The position numbers and the translations under genes are program-made. Shown here in pieces: positions 17,580 through 26,482 of a stretch of DNA of 64,000 nucleotides (its first letter is position 1; each line of letters starts with the position of its first letter). Source of the stretch: Phosphitispora fastidiosa (GTDB taxonomy: Bacteria > Bacillota > Thermincolia > Thermincolales > UBA2595); assembly GCF_019008365.1 (NCBI RefSeq), contig NZ_JAHHUL010000005.1, positions 1 through 64,000 on the forward strand. The letters are read 5' to 3'. The notes beneath the pieces are model-generated. The model had not been told where the DNA came from. It did not search any database and saw only the letters and a list, made by a program, of their open reading frames with translations.

Positions 17580-18146
17580 GTGCAAAGGAAAATTGCCCTT
17601 TGCAGCTTGGTTCCCGTCCTTGCAGCAAGCCTGATATCATATCTGGGATATACAACAGACCTTGCTCTGGGAGTAATATTCGGTTACAGCCTAATAGTAC
17701 TCAATTACCAGATCCTGTCTAAGCTGCTTTACTTAATGTTTCGGTTCACAACCACGGATTTTGCCAGGGTATTCGGCTTCGTACTGTACCATATGCGGTT
17801 CTGGGTAGTTGTAGCCATATTATTCATAGTGATTCCTAAATCCGAACTGGATTTTGTAATCGGAACATTTGCCGGAATTTTAATTCCCAAGATGGTCATG
17901 GGATACTTTGTGGCAGCCAACCAGGAACAGGAATGGTGGCTAAAAAAGACTCCAACTGAACAAAGACCGCTGAATATTACACAAAAAAGACAACTGAATA
18001 TGGATGAAAAACCAAAACTGAATAACGCCCGCCTGCAAAAACTTAATAGCGCCGGCCCGGCAACCCGAGACATTGCCGGTCAGGCAGAACCCCATTGCAT
18101 TTATTTCAGGGCATACCAACAGTCTGAACCTGAAATTAAACACTAA
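17580..18146 (+). CDS. ATP synthase subunit I (AtpI)-like membrane protein
   Basis: 188 residues. Four hydrophobic segments in the first 120 residues (LVPVLAASLISYLGY, LALGVIFGYSLIVLNY, FWVVVAILFIVI, FVIGTFAGILIPKMVM) match the AtpI fold, a small protein that helps assemble the c-ring or imports Mg2+ near F-type ATPases. A polar C-terminal tail follows. No ATP synthase gene is adjacent. The frame can start at GTG 17580, but the strong ribosome site at 17537-17547 instead feeds ATG 17551, which stops after five codons (MGQQM). A single-base shift would join the two frames. Confidence 0.6.
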   Translation: MQRKIALCSLVPVLAASLISYLGYTTDLALGVIFGYSLIVLNYQILSKLLYLMFRFTTTDFARVFGFVLYHMRFWVVVAILFIVIPKSELDFVIGTFAGILIPKMVMGYFVAANQEQEWWLKKTPTEQRPLNITQKRQLNMDEKPKLNNARLQKLNSAGPATRDIAGQAEPHCIYFRAYQQSEPEIKH

Positions 18147-18168
18147 ACCAAATGAATGATAAATACTA

Positions 18169-18207
18169 AGGACGCAGTCACAACGGTGAATGCGTCCTCT
18201 TGTTTTA
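18169..18207 (+). terminator. Terminator after the atpI-like gene
   Basis: Stem AGGACGCA/TGCGTCCT with a 14-nt loop followed by CTTGTTTTA. Confidence 0.8.
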
Positions 18208-18210
18208 TGT

Positions 18211-19188
18211 TTAAATAGACTTTAGAAATTCCGCCAAGTCATTCTTTTCCTGATTTGTTAAATTCAGCCCAAAATGCTCGTTATAATGGTTGATTACTTC
18301 GCTTAGATTGGCAAAACGCCCGTCATGGTAGAACCCGCCTTTTTGATGAGTCCAAAGACCCCGCAAAGGTGCCGTCCTGTATCTGTTAGTCGGAGAACGC
18401 AGTGCCTGAAAATCATCAATACCCATTTCTTTTGGTGTATGCGCTGCCCACCCAGGCTCACTGTAAAGAGGTGGGACATGACACCTGGCGCACTTGGCCT
18501 TCCCATTGAACAGTACTTCACCGCGTTTTGCTGCCACGTGATTGTAGCTGTTCAGCGGAGGTTTGGGAGCGACTAAAGCTAACTGGTATACATGAAGAGC
18601 TGCTAGCTTTGAAGTTAGTAAATCAGGCTTGCGTCTAATGTTATAATCTCCAAATTTAACGGCTAAGGGATATTTTTGGGGATTATACAACCGCGGATCA
18701 TAAAATGTCCCTTTAGCATGCATCTGGGTAGTTGCCACATATGCGTTCCAGTAGGTTACCGAACCCCAGCCCGTCCATGTATGCAGGTTAATGCCCGAGA
18801 GTGCGAAAGCTGGCGGAAAAAGTGTTGCTGCCGGTTTACCGTCAGGACGAAAAGCCTTTCCATCCTCTAGCAGCTGTGCGTCGTATTTCCCGGGGCCCCA
18901 GCTTGCCAATACCTTCTCAACCGTTGGCACATCCACACCTAAACGTTCAGCAATTACTTTAAGATCCCGGACCCACTCCGCCAAGATTCTGGCCCAAAAT
19001 GGCCCGGTGTAGTTGTAACATCCCCCCCCAAAAGTCTTCATCGCCAAATGTATCATACCGGAAGGTATGCTGGCCTTCTTCAAGGGTCTTCAGCATACCT
19101 TCCCTGAGATGCGGTTCCAACTTGGAATTTCCGTCGGTAAATACTGAAAGCCACGAGACCGGAATACCACGGGAGTAAATCTTTTCAT
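18211..19188 (-). pseudogene. Frameshifted di-heme cytochrome c peroxidase-like gene
   Basis: The intact 3' part (290 codons, 18211-19083) has a C-type heme site CARCH with downstream HTPKEMGIDD and GLWTHQKGGFYHDGRF, typical of MauG/cytochrome c peroxidase-like proteins of the cell exterior. The 5' part is broken. After a good ribosome site (GGAGATG) and ATG 19188 the frame stops at about 33 codons. Another frame carries family-like sequence (FRYDTFGDEDFWGG, then MLQLHRAILGQNLGGVGPG) and also stops, with a G8 run at the shift. No signal peptide is linked to the heme part. At least two frameshifts plus the neighbouring insertion sequence argue for decay. Confidence 0.7.
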
Positions 19189-19254
19189 ATAATCATCTCC
19201 AAATTAATTCTTGCTTTTCAAAAAATATCATTTGCATATCCCGCAATAAATATG

Positions 19255-19800
19255 TTTGTATAAAGTTACTAATATAATACTATCGTTAATAGGTGTTTTT
19301 TGATATACTGTTCTATCGCCTTCTTATTCCGACCAACTGTATCCACATAATACCCCCGACACCAAAAATGCCTGTTGCCGTATTTGTATTTCAGGTTAGC
19401 GTGCCTATCGAATATCATCAACGAACTCTTGCCTTTCAAATATCCCATGAAGCTTGATACACTTAGTTTTGGTGGTATCGATACAAGCATGTGTATGTGG
19501 TCTGGGCAAGCGTTCGCCTCAAGTATTTCTACCTTCTTGTAGTTACACAATGTCCTTAATATTTTTCCGATATCGCTCTTGATTTTGTCGTATATCTCCC
19601 GTCTTCTATATTTCGGAGCAAATACTATGTGATATTTGCAATTCCATTGGGTGTGTGCTAGACTTTCAGTATCCATTTGGATATCTACCTCCTTTGCTAC
19701 AGTGCGGTTGGCGAACCTGCACCATTCTATCAAACGGAGGTAGATTTTTCTACTCATAGCTAAAGCTTTTTGGAACCACCTGCAAAGCAGGTGGTTTTCG
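19255..19800 (-). mobile_element. IS200/IS605-type insertion sequence (IS200 group)
   Basis: Contains a single Y1 transposase gene and, just upstream of it at 19774-19796, the hairpin AACCACCTGC-AAA-GCAGGTGGTT that such elements use as the subterminal recognition structure. IS200 elements have no terminal inverted repeats, so the exact ends are approximate. It sits beside the decayed cytochrome gene. Confidence 0.75.
19269..19676 (-). CDS. tnpA: IS200-family transposase TnpA
   Basis: 135 residues. Single-strand HUH/Y1 transposase. The HUH pair is in DHIHMLV and the catalytic tyrosine in GYYVDTVGRN; the block LSVSSFMGYLKGKSSLMIFD is nearly invariant in this group. Start at ATG 19676 with AAGGAGGT upstream; the frame remains open to 19757 but that part is the element end. 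The C-terminus (IKKHLLTIVLY) is a little shorter than usual, so activity is uncertain. Confidence 0.9.
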   Translation of the reverse strand: MDTESLAHTQWNCKYHIVFAPKYRRREIYDKIKSDIGKILRTLCNYKKVEILEANACPDHIHMLVSIPPKLSVSSFMGYLKGKSSLMIFDRHANLKYKYGNRHFWCRGYYVDTVGRNKKAIEQYIKKHLLTIVLY

Positions 19801-19811
19801 TTTATACAAAA

Positions 19812-19853
19812 ATAATCCTACAATTCAAATATATATTTGAATTGTAGGATTAT
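19812..19853 (-). terminator. Perfect 42-bp palindrome, terminator of the restriction operon
   Basis: Left half ATAATCCTACAATTCAAATAT is followed immediately by its exact reverse complement, 21 bp per arm with no loop. On the minus strand it continues as TTTTTGT, so it can work as a terminator 67 nt after the res stop. Confidence 0.75.
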
Positions 19854-19919
19854 CACAACACTATTTAAAGAGGTAAAGTGTTTGAGGTGGTTTAAGCATA
19901 TGCGTCAAATATTGCCGCA

Positions 19920-22900
19920 TTATCGCATCACTTTATTCATAAGTGCCTCATAACTGTCAACCACATCATACTTCACATTATCTGTGCTGATAGCTTTGAA
20001 GTGTTCTCTTGCACAACTGATTTTTGCTTCCTCAATCATTCTGAGCTGCATAGAAGACATGGACCCTTTGGTTTCAGCCACGAAATAGATATGCTTCACT
20101 TTCCCTTCGTTGAAAGCTATCGCCCAATCGGGATTATATTTGCCAACCGGAGTAGTGATATAAAAGCCATTCGGCAGCTTTACATACACAGCAACTTCTT
20201 CACTTGTATCAAGATTTTCGGCAAAGTCCCTTTCGTTGGCAGAGTCATAGAGGATATGGTCATACAGGTGTTTCTTTGCAGCCATAGCGTTGATTCCGAG
20301 ACAACCTTTCATCGTGGGTTCTGTAAAGATGGACGTGTCATATACGGCATCCATCTTGTCATATGTGATGTGCTGAATAATCACTGTTGCCTTTTGTTCA
20401 TTGATTAGATTGGAAGCCTTGATGATAAATTCCTCGGGATTGTTTTTGAACTGCTCAAACACAGATTTTTCAATCCCTTTTAAAACACGTACAACGGCAG
20501 CACGGGTGAGTCCAGTTTCTGCGACAACCTTCCCAATGAGATCATATTTCACGCTGCTGTTAGATGATAGCTGTGCAGCTGCCAATTCTCCCGTTTCCTT
20601 AACAAACGCCACTCCATTCTGCAAGTCCGCTTTTGATTTAATATCAATCAAAGTGCCATACTGAACCTTAAAAAAAATCTTTGAAACACGCAAGTCCTTG
20701 TTCAGCGCAGCGATAGATTTCTTAATCAATTCATCGGTATCAAAAGCAACCACATAAGCAGACCTTATGTTGATTTGTTCCCACAGCTTTTTAAATGCAG
20801 CCATTTCAAGTTTCTTTTTGTCAATCCGCAGTTCGATATTTTTGTCACGGGCGTTTTCCGGCAGCATTGCACGGCTGTCATAGATAGAGTCAAGAATAGC
20901 TACAATAGACTCTGTGCAGTCCTGTACTTCCTCTGCAATCTCAATCTTCCCGTTTTTCTTATCCTCGTAGTATTTGTCGGTTAGTATGCCTTTCTTTATG
21001 TAGCCATTTGATATCAATCCCTCATAGATCAACTGTGCCATATCCATGTCAACAACCTGTTCTGCTCCGGCTTTATCTTTGATGACCTTGTTCTTAAACA
21101 GGTCAATCGTGACCATACGAGGTCTGTCAGCCACCGCTTCGGCAAGTTCTGTCTGCAATCCTTTTGCGAAGCTGTCATAGCTTTCGTTAGCAATGACGGT
21201 TAGCACATTGATATTATGAACGTCCTCACCCAATAAATTGGTATCCATACGCTCCCCGCTTTGGTTAACGGATAAGCGAAGTCCACGTCCCACTTCCTGA
21301 CGTTTTCTCACATCAGAGCCGCTTTGTTTCAGTGTACAGATTTGGAATACATTCGGGTTATCCCAGCCTTCACGAAGCGCCGAATGAGAAAAGATGAACC
21401 GTACAGGTTCTTTGCGGTCAAGCAAACGTTCCTTGTTCTTCATAATGAGATCGTAGGCGTTGCTGTCTGATGATTCGGTAGAGCCGCGCTCAAGCTTGCT
21501 GTCAACGAAGCGTTCTTGTCCGGTTTTCTTATTCTTATCGATAGAGAAATACCCTTGATGAGTGGCAGCGGCAGGAATGGAAATGAGATACTTCATGTAG
21601 TCCTCATCCCCGATTTCTCTTTGCATGGAGTCAATGATTGCTAGGTATTCTTCCTCAAACATTTCTCCATAAATACCATTCATCGGATTACCGGAAGCGT
21701 CATATTGTTTGTACTTTGCAACCTCATCAATGAAAAACAGAGAAAGTACCTTAATCCCCTTATAGAAAAGCTGGCGTTCCCGCTCAAAATGCGAAAGGAT
21801 AGTTTCCCGGATTTGGATACGGCGCAGCTGTTCTTCGCTGACAGCCCCAATGACATCTCCGGCAAATATTTTTATTCCATTGATGAAGCTCACCGAATTA
21901 TCACGCCCATCGATGGCCTTTACCGTATACCCGTTCTTATACTCTTCCAACTCCCCGGAGTTTGCAAACAAATTGTAGCCTTCTGTTATTCTGCGTGTGA
22001 CCTTGCGGACTCCCGTTGCCCCTTTAACGTCGAATTCCAAGGCCGCCGTTGGAGCCTTGTCGCCTGACAGGTATAAACACGCCAAATACAGATAACCTTC
22101 TGTTGCCGTACTGCCGGTGACAGAAATGCCCTTAGCTGCAATCTTTTTGACCAGCTTTTTGTTGTATGCTTCCATAGCATCCAGACGATAAACCATGTTA
22201 TAAAGGTTGTCCTTTTTGTGCGTAGCCGAGTAGCGGAGCGTGATGAAAGGGTTAAACTCTTTCAAACGCTCTTTGGTCTGCTTGCCTTCCACGGACTGCG
22301 GTTCGTCGATGATAAGGATAGGGTTCGTCTTGGCAATTATATCAATGGGACGGCGGCTTCTGAACTCATCCAGTTTCATGTAGATGCGTCGCGCATCCTT
22401 GCCTTTGGCGTTGAATGCCTGGGAGTTGATAATCATGACATTGATGGCACTATCGCTTGCGAACCTGTCGATCTCTGTCAGTTGAGCCGAATTATAAATA
22501 AAAAAGCGTATCTTTTTCCCATAATCCCCGGCAAAATGGTCCTGCGTGATTTGGAAGGACTTGAACACGCCTTCACGGATGGCAACGCTGGGGACAATGA
22601 CTATAAACTTGCTCCAGCCATATCGCTTGTTCAACTCATACATCGTTTTAATATAAGTATAAGTTTTGCCTACACCTGTTTCCATTTCAATAGTCAGATT
22701 GTATCGCCCTTCCAACTGTTTGGACGGCTCAATTTGATTGCTTCTTTGAACCTTATTAAGATTCTCCAGTATAATGTTTTCATTCAGTTCCGGCACTAAA
22801 CGCTGATTGCCCCAGCCGATAAAGTTCTTTTCAAAGGTCATACTCATTTGTGGAGCATTATCAATGCCTTTATCCACCATATAAGTCGGAGTAAGATACG

Positions 22901-22976
22901 GCTGTCCGGCAAATACATCACAAACAGCCTTGGCAGCGTCCGCCTGGAACTTCTGATGTTTGAATTGAAGTTTCAT
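19920..22976 (-). CDS. Type III restriction enzyme, Res subunit
   Basis: 1018 residues. Helicase/endonuclease subunit that cuts DNA after ATP-driven communication between unmodified sites. The SF2 helicase has Walker A METGVGKT (98-105), motif II DEPQ (224-227) and a late motif QEVGRGLRLSVN. The C-terminal nuclease has the PD...ExK pattern PDWAIAF...VAETKG near 949-971. The ATG overlaps the rhuM stop by 4 nt. It needs the Mod subunit encoded upstream for activity. No truncation is seen. Confidence 0.93.
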   Translation of the reverse strand: MKLQFKHQKFQADAAKAVCDVFAGQPYLTPTYMVDKGIDNAPQMSMTFEKNFIGWGNQRLVPELNENIILENLNKVQRSNQIEPSKQLEGRYNLTIEMETGVGKTYTYIKTMYELNKRYGWSKFIVIVPSVAIREGVFKSFQITQDHFAGDYGKKIRFFIYNSAQLTEIDRFASDSAINVMIINSQAFNAKGKDARRIYMKLDEFRSRRPIDIIAKTNPILIIDEPQSVEGKQTKERLKEFNPFITLRYSATHKKDNLYNMVYRLDAMEAYNKKLVKKIAAKGISVTGSTATEGYLYLACLYLSGDKAPTAALEFDVKGATGVRKVTRRITEGYNLFANSGELEEYKNGYTVKAIDGRDNSVSFINGIKIFAGDVIGAVSEEQLRRIQIRETILSHFERERQLFYKGIKVLSLFFIDEVAKYKQYDASGNPMNGIYGEMFEEEYLAIIDSMQREIGDEDYMKYLISIPAAATHQGYFSIDKNKKTGQERFVDSKLERGSTESSDSNAYDLIMKNKERLLDRKEPVRFIFSHSALREGWDNPNVFQICTLKQSGSDVRKRQEVGRGLRLSVNQSGERMDTNLLGEDVHNINVLTVIANESYDSFAKGLQTELAEAVADRPRMVTIDLFKNKVIKDKAGAEQVVDMDMAQLIYEGLISNGYIKKGILTDKYYEDKKNGKIEIAEEVQDCTESIVAILDSIYDSRAMLPENARDKNIELRIDKKKLEMAAFKKLWEQINIRSAYVVAFDTDELIKKSIAALNKDLRVSKIFFKVQYGTLIDIKSKADLQNGVAFVKETGELAAAQLSSNSSVKYDLIGKVVAETGLTRAAVVRVLKGIEKSVFEQFKNNPEEFIIKASNLINEQKATVIIQHITYDKMDAVYDTSIFTEPTMKGCLGINAMAAKKHLYDHILYDSANERDFAENLDTSEEVAVYVKLPNGFYITTPVGKYNPDWAIAFNEGKVKHIYFVAETKGSMSSMQLRMIEEAKISCAREHFKAISTDNVKYDVVDSYEALMNKVMR

Positions 22977-24010
22977 TTTTTGTCATGCACCTCCTGCTCC
23001 AATGCAAGAAATACGTCAAAATCACTTTTGAAAAGCCTGTCCTGTATGATGCGATATTTTTCAAACTCGCTTTCCGCAAAGGCTTTGGCAATCTCTGCCG
23101 TAACCTTTCCGGCATTATGAAGAATATCGTATTGAGTAAACTGCAAAAATGCGTCCAGCCGCTTTTTCCAGTCCTCCATCGTCATCGGGATTTTTCTTGT
23201 AGCTTGTAATTCTGCATAGTCAAGATACATAGTAACAATTCGCTCCAAAGCATCAAGCTCCTCAGCATCTAAATAATTCTTTGCCACTGAAACGTCAAAC
23301 TTCTGTATTTTACCGTCAGGTGCGGCTTCCCATGTTTTTAGCCCCATATGTTCTTTTTGATGGCTTGCCCGTTCTACTATAAGTTCTGCCGCCGTATGAC
23401 CGTGGATTGCCCAATGCAGCTTGTTTTGCACGGCAGCAAAAAATTCCCGGGTAGTTTTTGCGTTTTTGTCGTAGTCCATTGCCGTTGAATAAATATCGGT
23501 GATTTTTTGATAAAATTTCCGCTCGCTCATTCTGATTTCTCTGATAATAGCGAGCTGTTTCTCAAAATATTCTTCTGTCAAAATCGAACCGCCGTTTTTA
23601 AGACGGTCAACATCCATCACCCAGCCTTGAACGGCATAATCCTTAATAATTTTGTTCGCCCATTTGCGAAATTGGACTGCTCGTGAAGAATTAACTTTGT
23701 TTCCTACAGCGATAATTGCTTCGAGTGAATAATGCTTGGTATCGTATTCCTTCCCATCCGAGGCAGTTATTCGAAAATTTCGAATAACTGATTCCTCCTG
23801 TAATTCGGCATCACGAAAAATTTTCCTTAAATGATAGTTCACGGTATTGACTTCCACACCGTAAAGTGTCGCAAGCATTTTTTGAGTAAGCCATACATTT
23901 TCATCCGCATATATAACCTCAACACCACTTTGACCTGTTGCCGCAATAAATGTCAAATACTCAGCAGCGGAACTGCGTATCGTTATTTCGTTCGATCTTT
24001 TGTTTTTCAT
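22973..24010 (-). CDS. RhuM family protein
   Basis: 345 residues. Matches the RhuM (virulence protein RhuM) family: an N-terminal VWLTQKMLATLYGVEVNTVNYHLRKIF helix-turn-helix-like region read in parts, the conserved EAIIAVGNKVNSSRA and FRKWA blocks, and a helical C-terminal half with HTAAELIVERA. Biochemical function is not established; members are frequent in restriction and defence islands. The gene is between mod and res and overlaps res by 4 nt, so it is cotranslated with the restriction genes. ATG 24010 with GGAGGA 11 nt upstream. Confidence 0.85.
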   Translation of the reverse strand: MKNKRSNEITIRSSAAEYLTFIAATGQSGVEVIYADENVWLTQKMLATLYGVEVNTVNYHLRKIFRDAELQEESVIRNFRITASDGKEYDTKHYSLEAIIAVGNKVNSSRAVQFRKWANKIIKDYAVQGWVMDVDRLKNGGSILTEEYFEKQLAIIREIRMSERKFYQKITDIYSTAMDYDKNAKTTREFFAAVQNKLHWAIHGHTAAELIVERASHQKEHMGLKTWEAAPDGKIQKFDVSVAKNYLDAEELDALERIVTMYLDYAELQATRKIPMTMEDWKKRLDAFLQFTQYDILHNAGKVTAEIAKAFAESEFEKYRIIQDRLFKSDFDVFLALEQEVHDKK

Positions 24011-24041
24011 ACTTGCAATGTCCTCCGCTCCAGCTAATTTC

Positions 24042-24060
24042 TCTCACCAGTGGTGAGAGT
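24042..24060. other. Perfect small hairpin between mod and rhuM
   Basis: CTCTCACCA-G-TGGTGAGAG, followed by TTTTTC only on the plus strand. In the operon direction it could slow transcription or set relative expression of mod against rhuM-res. Confidence 0.45.
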
Positions 24061-24097
24061 TTTTCACTCTCAGAATCTCATTAAAATGAACTGTTTC

Positions 24098-24163
24098 TTA
24101 CGGCATCCGTCGGCGTATGATAGGGTTGTCATCAAGAATAATGACTTTGTCTTCCTGCTTCAT
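24098..24163 (-). CDS. Tiny ORF in the restriction operon, unknown
   Basis: 21 codons, MKQEDKVIILDDNPIIRRRM plus Pro. It starts 1 nt after the mod stop and has AAGGTG eight nt upstream, so translation is plausible. No function known; it could also be the remnant of a longer gene lost between mod and rhuM. Confidence 0.3.
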   Translation of the reverse strand: MKQEDKVIILDDNPIIRRRMP

Positions 24164-24164
24164 A

Positions 24165-26039
24165 TCATATCACCTTCACACTTGTTTTCGGTGCTAGCAA
24201 TTTAAAGATTTCCTCCACATTGATTTTTTCAGGGGAACTGGCAAAGCTGCTGTCACGGAACAAAGCACGGAGGGGCTGGCGTTTGGCAATTTCTTTAATG
24301 ACCGCTTCGCTGATATTATCTGCAAAGCAGGCAATCAAGTCTCCGTCATTGATAGTATGCACCGTCACACCGCCAATTTCCTCGCTAGTGTGTGGCAAAG
24401 AAAGGGGCAGACCCCATTCGAGCAAACAGCTATACAGCAAGTCCAAATCGGTACGATCGTCTTTAATATTGCTTGTGAGGTCATCAAGCAAGCTCTGTGA
24501 ATACTCGGCAGCTCCGTAGTACACGTCTTTCATATTGGTGCTGTCGAGCTTCAAGACACGGAAGCCTATGTCAAGATCTTGGGCTGTGAGGCCAGCTTCT
24601 TCCTTGATTTTTTCCCCAGCACGGCGGATACGTTCTTTGCCGATTTCACAAATATTTTTGTAACCCGCTTTGGCAGCTTCGCTTTTTTCATCACAGGGTT
24701 CGGGCAATTGAACCATGATGAATTTACGCTTGCCGCCGTCTTCAGCGTTAAGTTGCATGACTGCATGGGCAGTGGTGGCAGAGCCGGAAAAGAAGTCGAG
24801 AATAAGAGAGTCAGGGGTAGATGCTATCTGGACACTTCTTCTCAGCAACCGTAAGGGTTTTGGGTAATTAAAAATACCAGAAGCGCCGAGTACCGAAGCG
24901 GTCTCTTTTGTAGCTTCTTGTGTATGACCTACTTCTGAATGCGTCCACCACGTCCATAGATTTTTCCCAGACGTTGCAGATAAGTAGGTTTTCTTTCGAG
25001 GCACTCCCATTCCATCTATGCCAAACCATATCCGTCCAGCTTCAACTTCTTCGTCCATTTTTTTCTTTGTGTAGCGCCAACACAATCCCGGCTGTAACTC
25101 AATAATTCTACCTTTCGGTGTTGTATATGTGTAGAACTGATCCTTTGTTCCATGCCCAGCTTGAGCAGTGCAGTCAGTAGAGATCCAAGGACCGCGAGGG
25201 TCATTATCTGGATTTTTATATCTTTGAATATCTTTTTCGTCAAATTGAAGCTGATTTAATGCGTCGGTTTCAAGAGCTTCATTTTTTGTGTAAACGATAA
25301 TATAGTCGTGTCCTGCACTGATGCGCTTTCGCATATCAGGCGCGGTTCTTTTTTGCCAAACAATTGAAGCCACGAAATTCTGTGAACCGAATACTTCATC
25401 ACAAACCTTCCTCAATTGTGCGACTTCACCATCATCAATGGAGATAAAAATAACTCCATCAGATGCAAGCAGATTCCGCACAAGCACAAGGCGTGGATAA
25501 ATCATGCTGCACCAGTCGGAGTGGAAGCGTCCGTTTGTTTCGGTGTTTTTAAAAAGGCGATAGCCGTCCTCGTCGTATACGCCCGCCTCCTCGTCGTACT
25601 CCTCCCGGCTTTGCGCGAAGTCGTCACGGTAAATGAAGTCGCTCCCCGTATTGTAGGGCGGGTCGATATACACCATTTTAACCTTACCGAGGTAGCTCTC
25701 CTGCAAAAGTTTCAGCACATCGAGGTTGTCACCCTCGATGTAGATGTTCTCTGTAGTATCCCAATCTTTGCTTTCTTCCTTACAGGGGCGAAGCGTTTTG
25801 CGTGTGGGCTTTCCGGCTTCGACAATAGAAACCTTTTTGCCGACCCAGGTAAATTCATAAGCTTCATCACCGTCCAGCACGTCGTCAGACAGCATTTGTT
25901 TCAATAACTCAAAGTTAATTGATTTTTTCAATTTGCCGTTTTCGTCCTTTGCTTCGGTTATCACATTCGGGAACAATGCCCCTATTTTATCAACATTCTG
26001 CTCGGTCATGTCTACCGACTCCATCCGCATCTTATCCAT
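24165..26039 (-). CDS. Type III DNA methyltransferase, Mod subunit
   Basis: 624 residues. Adenine N6 methyltransferase and target-recognition subunit. Motif IV DPPYNTGSDF is at 126-135 and the AdoMet motif LDFFSGSATTAHA comes later (about 420), the beta-class order of type III enzymes; the region between them is the target-recognition domain. ATG 26039 overlaps the previous stop (TAATG). It protects host DNA and supplies specificity to Res. Recognition sequence cannot be predicted here. Confidence 0.95.
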   Translation of the reverse strand: MDKMRMESVDMTEQNVDKIGALFPNVITEAKDENGKLKKSINFELLKQMLSDDVLDGDEAYEFTWVGKKVSIVEAGKPTRKTLRPCKEESKDWDTTENIYIEGDNLDVLKLLQESYLGKVKMVYIDPPYNTGSDFIYRDDFAQSREEYDEEAGVYDEDGYRLFKNTETNGRFHSDWCSMIYPRLVLVRNLLASDGVIFISIDDGEVAQLRKVCDEVFGSQNFVASIVWQKRTAPDMRKRISAGHDYIIVYTKNEALETDALNQLQFDEKDIQRYKNPDNDPRGPWISTDCTAQAGHGTKDQFYTYTTPKGRIIELQPGLCWRYTKKKMDEEVEAGRIWFGIDGMGVPRKKTYLSATSGKNLWTWWTHSEVGHTQEATKETASVLGASGIFNYPKPLRLLRRSVQIASTPDSLILDFFSGSATTAHAVMQLNAEDGGKRKFIMVQLPEPCDEKSEAAKAGYKNICEIGKERIRRAGEKIKEEAGLTAQDLDIGFRVLKLDSTNMKDVYYGAAEYSQSLLDDLTSNIKDDRTDLDLLYSCLLEWGLPLSLPHTSEEIGGVTVHTINDGDLIACFADNISEAVIKEIAKRQPLRALFRDSSFASSPEKINVEEIFKLLAPKTSVKVI

Positions 26040-26482
26040 TAGCTTTGTCCTCCTCTTTTATCATAAGGGGCAATCCCTGTTAAATGTATTGTCGGGTAAT
26101 TGTTATTCACTTTTATATTTCCAAAAAGGTCTACTCGCATGGATTTTATTAACTTTGTTAATAAAATATCGTGTTCGCTTCCAGTCAGTGGCGGACTAGA
26201 TGGTTTGACTGCATTATGAAAAGCCATCAGATTTTCAACGACATCTGAGCTACCTATCAGAAGCAATTTGTTTTGAGCATCGCTAATACTATCACTAGCT
26301 TTATTAAAATCTGTGGATAGAACATTTTCACTTAAAGCTTTAATATAATTTGTGTAGTATTCTTCCTTGAGTTTTCTTTCGTCCAATTTCAATTGGTTCC
26401 TTTTAGTAAAGTAATTCGTTATGATTAAGGTCATAATCGTCGTAAAGGCACTTAAAATAGCAACGATAATTTCTGTTTTCAA
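26039..26482 (-). CDS. Small membrane-anchored protein in the restriction operon
   Basis: 147 residues from a TTG start overlapping the DUF4391 stop (TTGA). One N-terminal transmembrane helix (IIVAILSAFTTIMTLIITNYF), then a charged, likely coiled stretch (KRNQLKLDERKLKEEYY) and a soluble helical domain. I do not recognise a named family. Overlap on both sides ties it to the restriction genes; a membrane-tethered accessory role is only inference. Confidence 0.65.
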   Translation of the reverse strand: MKTEIIVAILSAFTTIMTLIITNYFTKRNQLKLDERKLKEEYYTNYIKALSENVLSTDFNKASDSISDAQNKLLLIGSSDVVENLMAFHNAVKPSSPPLTGSEHDILLTKLIKSMRVDLFGNIKVNNNYPTIHLTGIAPYDKRGGQS

